Shown: positions 60,101 to 64,000 of the stretch, piece after piece
Position numbering within the stretch: position 1 is the stretch's first letter
How the letters are laid out: each line of letters opens with the position of its first letter
NCBI RefSeq assembly: GCF_033115175.1
Contig: NC_084835.1
Coordinates: 58,572,448-58,636,447 of the forward strand
Source of the DNA: Lepus europaeus
Lineage: Eukaryota; Chordata; Mammalia; Lagomorpha; Leporidae
Direction: 5' to 3'
Length of the DNA stretch: 64,000 bases
The notes under the pieces: generated by a model
What the model was told of the DNA's origin: nothing
Database searches by the model: none
Seen by the model: the letters and a program-made list of their open reading frames with translations, nothing else
Position numbers and translations under genes: made by a program

Positions 60101-60165
60101 ACATACTTTTCTATCCGATGGATTTCGCAATTTAAGATTTGTAGTGACTACATCTGTGAAGGGGC
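41989..60165 (-). CDS. VAPA: VAPA coding region, exons 2 to last (partial at 5' end)
   Basis: VAPA is a tail-anchored ER membrane protein whose N-terminal MSP domain binds FFAT motifs of lipid-transfer and tethering proteins at ER contact sites. Joining complement 60165-60013, 56994-56891, 56455-56375, 44609-44436 and 42147-41989 gives an uninterrupted frame for residues 27-249 in human short-isoform numbering. All introns are GT-AG. What is visible: MSP domain in the first two exons ([14 protein letters not shown] core; KHKFMVQ with the FFAT-binding Lys94 and Met96), a linker, a coiled coil (about 170-197) and a C-terminal hydrophobic anchor ([13 protein letters not shown]). The residue equivalent to VAPB Pro56, mutated in ALS8, is Pro. 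Including 49512-49381 gives the long isoform. Exon 1 and the promoter are outside the window. The VAPB paralogue is excluded because the exon 6 sequence ([20 protein letters not shown]) is specific to VAPA. With introns and no frame damage, this is the functional gene rather than a retrocopy. Confidence 0.97.
42255..42388 (+). mobile_element. C SINE, 3' part
   Basis: From GGAAGCTCCTGGCTTCAGCC to AGATAAATAAATC and an A run. Confidence 0.88.
43723..44000 (+). mobile_element. C SINE
   Basis: GGAGACCGGCGCTGTGGG head with a shortened head region, core and a reduced tail. Confidence 0.88.
44436..44609 (-). CDS. VAPA: VAPA exon 6: linker and coiled coil
   Basis: The exon has 174 bases and 58 codons in phase 0, beginning [18 protein letters not shown] and ending [11 protein letters not shown]. 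The second half ([20 protein letters not shown]) is the heptad coiled coil through which VAP proteins dimerise. The acceptor is AATACAG and the donor AGA|GTAAGT. One difference from the recalled human protein is Ala for Val in SKAAPLN. Confidence 0.96.
44855..45045 (+). mobile_element. L2-like 3' fragment
   Basis: GGAGGGTAAGAGCCATTTCT, TTTGTATTTACCCCTGAACC and GTAGTTATTCAATGAAAGC follow the L2 3' end order as I recall it. Confidence 0.5.
46637..46930 (+). mobile_element. C SINE
   Basis: GGTCAGTGGTGTAGCACAG head, core, CT run and short CAAATCAATA tail. Confidence 0.88.
48155..48440 (+). mobile_element. Older C SINE
   Basis: GTGCCTGGGTTCAAGGCCTG, core with GAGAGGCAGCAGGTGATGCC and a CT run; the tail is weak. 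Confidence 0.75.
48450..48700 (+). mobile_element. Older C SINE, second copy in tandem
   Basis: GTTAAGAGGCCCCAATGTC, GAATGCCTGGGTTAAG, GGCTCCAACCCCTGATCC and GGGGGAGTAAACCAAATGGC. Confidence 0.65.
48839..48857. repeat. (CA)n microsatellite
   Basis: About nine CA units. Confidence 0.9.
49381..49512 (-). CDS. VAPA: VAPA alternative cassette exon (long-isoform insert)
   Basis: This exon has 132 bases, 44 codons, phase 0 at both ends. It starts [20 protein letters not shown] and ends FKQEKQK. It corresponds to the 45-residue insert between residues 139 and 140 that separates the long human isoform (294 residues) from the short one (249). Compared with the human insert as I recall it, there is a one-codon deletion near its end (GHMFKQ against GLSVLKQ) and several substitutions (GNAP to GIAP, TPAS to TAAS, TKDD to TKND). 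The acceptor tract is interrupted by purines and the donor is GTTTGT rather than GTAAGT, both consistent with optional inclusion. Inclusion in this species is inferred, not shown. Confidence 0.85.
50279..50624 (+). mobile_element. C SINE, young, exact 15-base duplication
   Basis: ATATATAATCATCAG occurs at 50279-50293 and 50610-50624. The element has a short internal deletion (the CTATGGCCTGGGAAAG part of the core is missing). Confidence 0.94.
53407..53608. mobile_element. hAT-type (MER) DNA transposon fossil
   Basis: TTCTCAATCTCAACTTTACT, GGCCTCCACCCACCATATA, ACAACCAAAAATGTCTCCAG and TTTGCTCCTGG are, in order, the words of a common mammalian hAT element (reverse of its usual presentation). 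Confidence 0.65.
54105..54375 (+). mobile_element. Older C SINE
   Basis: GTGTTTAGCCTGGAAGTTAAG, then GTGCCTGGGTTCAATTCTC, shortened core and CTGTCTCTCAAATGAAT end. Confidence 0.75.
54393..54519. mobile_element. Palindromic MITE-like element
   Basis: GAGAGTGTTTCAAAATTAGT and its inverted partner TCAATTTTTGAAATGCTCTC frame an interior with GGAATTAAAAGATAAGG. Confidence 0.6.
56375..56455 (-). CDS. VAPA: VAPA exon 4: end of the MSP domain
   Basis: The exon has 81 bases and 27 codons in phase 0 at both ends, from [20 protein letters not shown] to PNENDKL. The acceptor has a strong T-rich tract (TTTTATTTTAG) and the donor is TTG|GTAAG. Because both ends are phase 0, it can splice either to the cassette exon at 49512 or straight to exon 6 at 44609 without changing frame. 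Confidence 0.96.
56891..56994 (-). CDS. VAPA: VAPA exon 3: second half of the MSP domain
   Basis: The exon is 104 bases: two bases completing the split Val codon, then 34 codons starting [20 protein letters not shown] and ending TSDMEAV. It carries Lys94 and Met96 (KFM), the residues known to contact FFAT peptides. The acceptor AG is at 56995-56996 and the donor GTAAGT begins at 56890. The downstream intron is only 435 bases, the shortest in the gene here. Confidence 0.96.
57342..57645 (+). mobile_element. C SINE
   Basis: GGGGCCAGTGCTGTGGTATA head, GTTTGAGTCCCGGC B box, core and AAATAAATAATTAAATC tail. Confidence 0.92.
57665..57970 (+). mobile_element. Older C SINE
   Basis: GAGTGCCTGAGTTTGAGTCC, GAGAGGCAACAGCTGACAA, CAGCCATTTTGGGAAAGTG and a CT-rich end without clear tail. 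Confidence 0.75.
58171..58489 (-). mobile_element. C SINE, reverse (sense to VAPA)
   Basis: Complete reverse element from the TTTTTTAAAGATTTTC tail to the CACTGACCCCC head. It is one of only two intragenic copies in the VAPA sense orientation. Confidence 0.92.
58873..59190 (+). mobile_element. C SINE
   Basis: GGGGCGGGCATTGTGGCACA head through a TTCAAATAAATAAATC tail and A run. Confidence 0.92.
59255..59410 (+). mobile_element. C SINE, 3' part
   Basis: AGCTCCTGGCTCCTGGCTC through CT-rich sequence to AAATAAATAAATAAATC. Confidence 0.88.
59808..59873. repeat. (CATCAG/CATCAT) and (ATA) compound trinucleotide repeat
   Basis: CATCAGCATCATCAGCATC-type units near 59811-59836, then about nine (AAT) units at 59847-59873, in VAPA intron 2. 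Confidence 0.92.
60013..60165 (-). CDS. VAPA: VAPA exon 2: first half of the MSP domain
   Basis: The exon is 153 bases. It begins with the last two bases of a split Gly codon (GC|CCC) after an AG acceptor at 60166-60167, and ends with the first base of a split Val codon before a GT donor at 60011-60012. It encodes [20 protein letters not shown] and continues to the STVTVS end of the block. The stretch includes the conserved [14 protein letters not shown] loop of the MSP beta-sandwich. Fifty complete codons are present and every one matches the residues I know for VAPA. Confidence 0.96.
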
Positions 60166-61007
60166 CTGTAAGGTTTAAAAATTAAAGAGAAAAAAACTTT
60201 ACTAGATTCACAGCAACCAAATTCATAATTAAAATGTACATGACTTCTATTTTATTTATGTATTAACATCTATATGCATAAGTGTATCAAATGGCCAATA
60301 GTGCCTTTCTCCAGGTGGCTGACTTATAAACATATTGTATTTACTCCTTCATGCCTCACAAAGAAAGTCTACAACAAACATTTCTATTTTAAAAAGGGTT
60401 TCTGAAAATGACAATCTGTAAAATTTATTACATAAGCCTACAATTATATTCTTACAGTATTGAAAATAATATGATTTTCCAGTGATCTGCAAACCACCCT
60501 AATCTTCAAGTTCATTTTACTAGGCAAACTACAGAAATCTAAATCTGAAGACAACAGCGCCCATCCTTCACCTCAATTAGGTTTGACTGATTCACTCATT
60601 CACATACAGTATTGGCCAAGTGTTTATTACATATACTGTGCTATATGCTATAGATATAGTTTGTAAGCTTTGGTTCTGTAGTCAAACATAAAATTACAAA
60701 ACAATGAGCCCAAAAGGCTGATCCAATCTTGTCTGAATTAAACCAATATATTTTCATTTTTCAGTGGGCAAGGAAGATTAAAAAAAAAAAAAAAAGGATT
60801 ACAGCAATTTGCTCTTGGCTAAACAAAAACCTAAAGAAAAATTATGCAGATTAACTAGGACAAAAATGAATACAAGATGAAGATATGGAATTGGTATGAG
60901 AGGAATGAAATAGATAGAAATGAGAGAAAATTAGAAGAAAACATATAAAAGGCAGAGAGCCAGTTTAAAAAAAAAAAAGGTACTTAATTATAAAATAACA
61001 TTTTAGG

Positions 61008-61210
61008 GGCAGGCATCTAGTCTAGCACAGTATTAGAGAGCCTGTATTTTAATCTCAGCTCTGCTTCCAATTACAGCTTCCTGTTAATGTATACCCTGGG
61101 AGGCAGCCTGGACTCAGATCCCAGCTTCTGGCTTTGACCTGGCCCAGTCCCATTCATTGCTGGTATTTGGGGAGTGAAAAAAGGATGGGAGATTTCTCTC
61201 TCTCAAATAA
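61008..61210 (+). mobile_element. Older C SINE, shortened
   Basis: GGGGCAGGCATCTAGTCTAG head, TGGGAGGCAGCC core and CTCTCTCAAATAATT end. Confidence 0.75.
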
Positions 61211-61589
61211 TTTAAATGACCGCTGAAATCCACAGGCATGCTTTTCCAAAAAGTATATAACTGCCTAATTACATGGTCAAGTTAATTATCCAGCTGGTAG
61301 AGTATTTTATATCCTTTGTGGCTGCTTCAACTCTAGATAATTAACAACTCTATAACACAAACTGACATGAGAGTAAAGGAAAAAACTTCCATCTGTTCAT
61401 TTTACCACATGAATCCATACAATGGCTGGCTGGAAATGCATTTTTTACAGGAGTCTTAAAGACAAAACTGATTTTTTAAAATTCTTCCAGTCCATAAATT
61501 ACTATATGTAATTGAGAATGAAGATTTTTATAGGAATATTTCAACTAGGACCTTCACCCTAGCAGTCAGCACAGATTCAAACTAAAATA

Positions 61590-61850
61590 TGCGTTGGCAT
61601 TGTGGCCAGCAGGTTAAAGGGCACTGCTCCACTTCAGATCTAGCTCCCTGCTAATGTGCCTGGGAAAGCAGCAGAGAAGATGGCCCAAGTACTTGCGCCC
61701 TGCACACATGTGGGAGACACAGATGGAGACAGGCTGCTGGCTTCAGCCTGGCACATCCCTGGCTGTGTAGCCATTTGGAGAGTGAACCAGCAGATGGGAC
61801 ATACCTCCCTCTCGCTGCCTTTCAAATAAATTAATTTTAAAAAAGTAAAA
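61590..61850 (+). mobile_element. C SINE with internal deletion
   Basis: GCGTTGGCATTGTGGCCAGC head joined directly to CTCCACTTCAGATCTAGC, losing the B-box region; the rest is intact. Confidence 0.88.
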
Positions 61851-62086
61851 TCCAAATTTTAATAACATGATAAAATATTACAATAGTATAATTTTGAATA
61901 GTTCTGTATTTTTATAACTGTAAGCTTTGTTAATTTTAATTATTAGCTTAATTTTAATTATTCTCGTTTTTAAAGGAAAATAACACTTTCCAAAATGACC
62001 ATGTGTCAGCTTTCATTGCAAACTCAAGAACTGTATGCAATCTGAAACACTGCTTATGCCCAATGGGGATCAGAAATCAAAACAGT

Positions 62087-62450
62087 CTATAGTCCATCTT
62101 TTTTTTTTTTTTTTTTTTTTTTTGACAGGCAGAGTAAGACAGACAGAGAGACAGAGAGAAAGGTCTTCCTTTGCCATTGGTTCACCCCCCAAAATGGCCA
62201 CTACGGCAGGCGTGCTGCACCGATCCGGAGCCAGGAGCTAGGTGCTTCCTCCTGGTCTCCCATGCGGGAGCATGGCCCAAGCACTTGGGCCATCCTCCAC
62301 TGCCTTCCCAGGCCACAGCAAAGGGCTGGACTGAAAGAGGAGCAACTGGGACAGAACCGGCGCTCCGACCGGGACTAGAACCCAAGGTGCCGGTGCCACA
62401 GGCGGAGGATTAGCCTAGTGAGCTGCGGTGCCAGCCTATGGTCCATCTTT
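62087..62450 (-). mobile_element. C SINE (younger subfamily), reverse, 15-base duplication
   Basis: CTATAGTCCATCTTT (62087-62101) and CTATGGTCCATCTTT (62436-62450) flank a full reverse element with a T run of about 25. It is sense to VAPA. Confidence 0.92.
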
Positions 62451-62472
62451 ACACATAAAAATGTCAACTACT

Positions 62473-62808
62473 GGGGCCAGCGTTTGTGGCCCAGCAGGTT
62501 AAGCCACCTGCAAAACCAGCATCCCATGTAGATGCCAGTACTGGTCCTGGCTGTCCCACTTAACAATCCAGCTCCCTGCTAATGTACCTGGGAAAACAGC
62601 AGAAAATAGCCCCAAGTGCTTGGATCCCTGAACTCACATGTCCTCCTGGAAGAAGCTCCTGGCTCAGGCCTGGCCCAGCCCCAGCCGTTGTAGCCACTTG
62701 GGGAGTGAACCAGTAGATGGAAGATCGATATCTCTCCCTCTCCCCACCCCCTTCTCTCACCCTTCCTCTATTACTGCCCTTCAAATAAATCTTAAAAAAC
62801 AAAAAACT
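62473..62808 (+). mobile_element. C SINE
   Basis: GGGGCCAGCGTTTGTGGCCC head, core and CAAATAAATC tail. It begins about 37 bases after the end of the reverse copy, forming a close inverted pair in VAPA intron 1. Confidence 0.92.
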
Positions 62809-64000
62809 ACCTGAAGATGACGGCAATTATGCCCAAAGGGGGGGGGGAACTTCACCAATTCAAATTTCTTAATTGAACATGTTAACTGTATAAGTAAAAG
62901 TCAAGATTACCTATGAAAAACCCACCTAACAACAGAGGAGAACATGTCAAGTTAGATTTATGTCCCTCTAACCAAGCCTCTCAATAAGGACTACTCCCAG
63001 CTGACAGTTCAGAGTCCGAGCTCATTTTCCTTGTTAATAATGGGAAATTAGCAAGTTCTGATTACCATTAGCATTAAGAATAAGCAGATTTGACAAGAAA
63101 GGCCTTGGGAGAAAACATCTGGTCCACTTCTATGAGTCACATCAATTTTTTTTGAGAATCTGATGAAAGCTTTAAGTCTACCTCTCCCCCAAGAAACATA
63201 CACACAAAAAAATACTCTCCAGTTTTAAAGTCAATTTTGTGGGAGGAAATAGTGATATGTGGAGACTGGACTGGAAGGAGAGGTTGTATCATAGTCACCT
63301 ACCGCCCTCAGGAAGCTGGTGGCAGAAGACCTAATAAAATTTACTTTTACAGATCCTGGGAAAAGAGAAGTAATATAACTTAACCAAAAGTACTAGCCAC
63401 TGAGGTGTCAACACTCCCTTCCAAGGTATTTTTGTTTGCCACATGACTGATTGGTACTGGGGATGGGGTGGCAATTTGCAGTATGTAGACATGCTGCAGA
63501 TTCACACAATATTATGTTCCTATCCCACCCAATTTTCAAATACACCTCTGGAAATTCATATCTCCTTCCCAGGAACACATCTATTTTGTAAAACAGGAAA
63601 ATTGTCTTTCTTTCACAAAGGTAAGTTCATGAATACTGAAAATTATTCTACCAACAGGAACATCACTCACAATACTTAAATTACCAATACATCATCTATT
63701 AGTCAGCATTTATATGGACATTTGCAGATGACACAATGACTTGATTCTGCCTATATGCATAAATATTCTCTTTGCCCTTTTCTGGAAATGTATTATTCAG
63801 ATAATTCTTGTCTTATTTATCTTAAATCCAAATTTATTCATTATAAACAGGTACAAGCATCCAACTACTTCAGCACATCTTCCACTATGGTCTTGTCCAA
63901 ATATTTACATATTGAAATGAATTTCATTATAAAACTACTTCTTTATGTAATAGCTAGGGTGAAAAATTTGTATGCGTGTTGGTTGTAATTGTATATTTGA

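Larger units (their letters stand above)
60166..64000 (-). other. VAPA: VAPA intron 1 (3' part; continues out of window)
   Basis: This is the sequence between exon 2 and the right edge. I see no further VAPA exon, so exon 1 with the start codon lies beyond 64000. The intron holds C SINEs at 61008-61210, 61590-61850, 62102-62435 and 62473-62808. Beyond 62810 I see only single-copy AT-rich sequence and a short G run at 62839-62848. Confidence 0.85.

Noticed and set aside
41989-60165. Possibility that the VAP-like sequence is VAPB or a processed pseudogene
   Set aside because: Introns with GT-AG sites separate intact exons, and the linker sequence ([20 protein letters not shown]) is that of VAPA.

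Overview
The window is vertebrate nuclear DNA, most likely European rabbit (Oryctolagus cuniculus) or a close lagomorph. The main reason is roughly 45 copies or fragments of the lagomorph tRNA-derived C SINE on both strands: a 5' GGGCCGGCGCTGTGG-type head, an internal GTTCGAGTCCCGG B box, a CT-rich region and an AAATAAATAAATCTTT tail. A lagomorph-type L1 3' end and older mammalian fossils (MIR, L2, MaLR LTR, Tigger and hAT elements) fit the same picture.

Only one protein-coding gene can be supported, and it lies on the minus strand. Coding exons at 60165-60013, 56994-56891, 56455-56375, 44609-44436 and 42147-41989 join in frame to give residues 27 to 249 of VAPA (VAMP-associated protein A), the tail-anchored ER protein that binds FFAT motifs at membrane contact sites. 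A sixth exon at 49512-49381, 44 codons in phase 0, matches the cassette exon of the long human VAPA isoform. Exon 1 (start codon, first 26 residues) lies beyond position 64000. The 3' UTR appears to run from 41988 to a poly(A) signal near 36240, about 5.8 kb.

Positions 1 to about 36200 lie downstream of VAPA and contain no gene I can support. They hold dense SINEs, often nested, and an L1 3' end at 18498-19349. They also hold several DNA-transposon fossils, a palindromic MITE-like family with five copies in the window, and microsatellites. A few single-copy stretches have regulatory character: an HNF1-like motif at 6245-6257, a CpG-dense patch with a hairpin at 7000-7115, and a CTCF-like motif at 25901-25914.

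No novel multi-gene system is present. The points most worth a second look are the diverged VAPA cassette exon, the antisense bias of SINEs inside VAPA, close inverted SINE pairs in VAPA introns, insertions that reuse the same target word, and the candidate regulatory sites. Assignments rest on reading by eye and recalled family consensus; repeat boundaries without a stated target-site duplication are approximate to about 10-20 bases.
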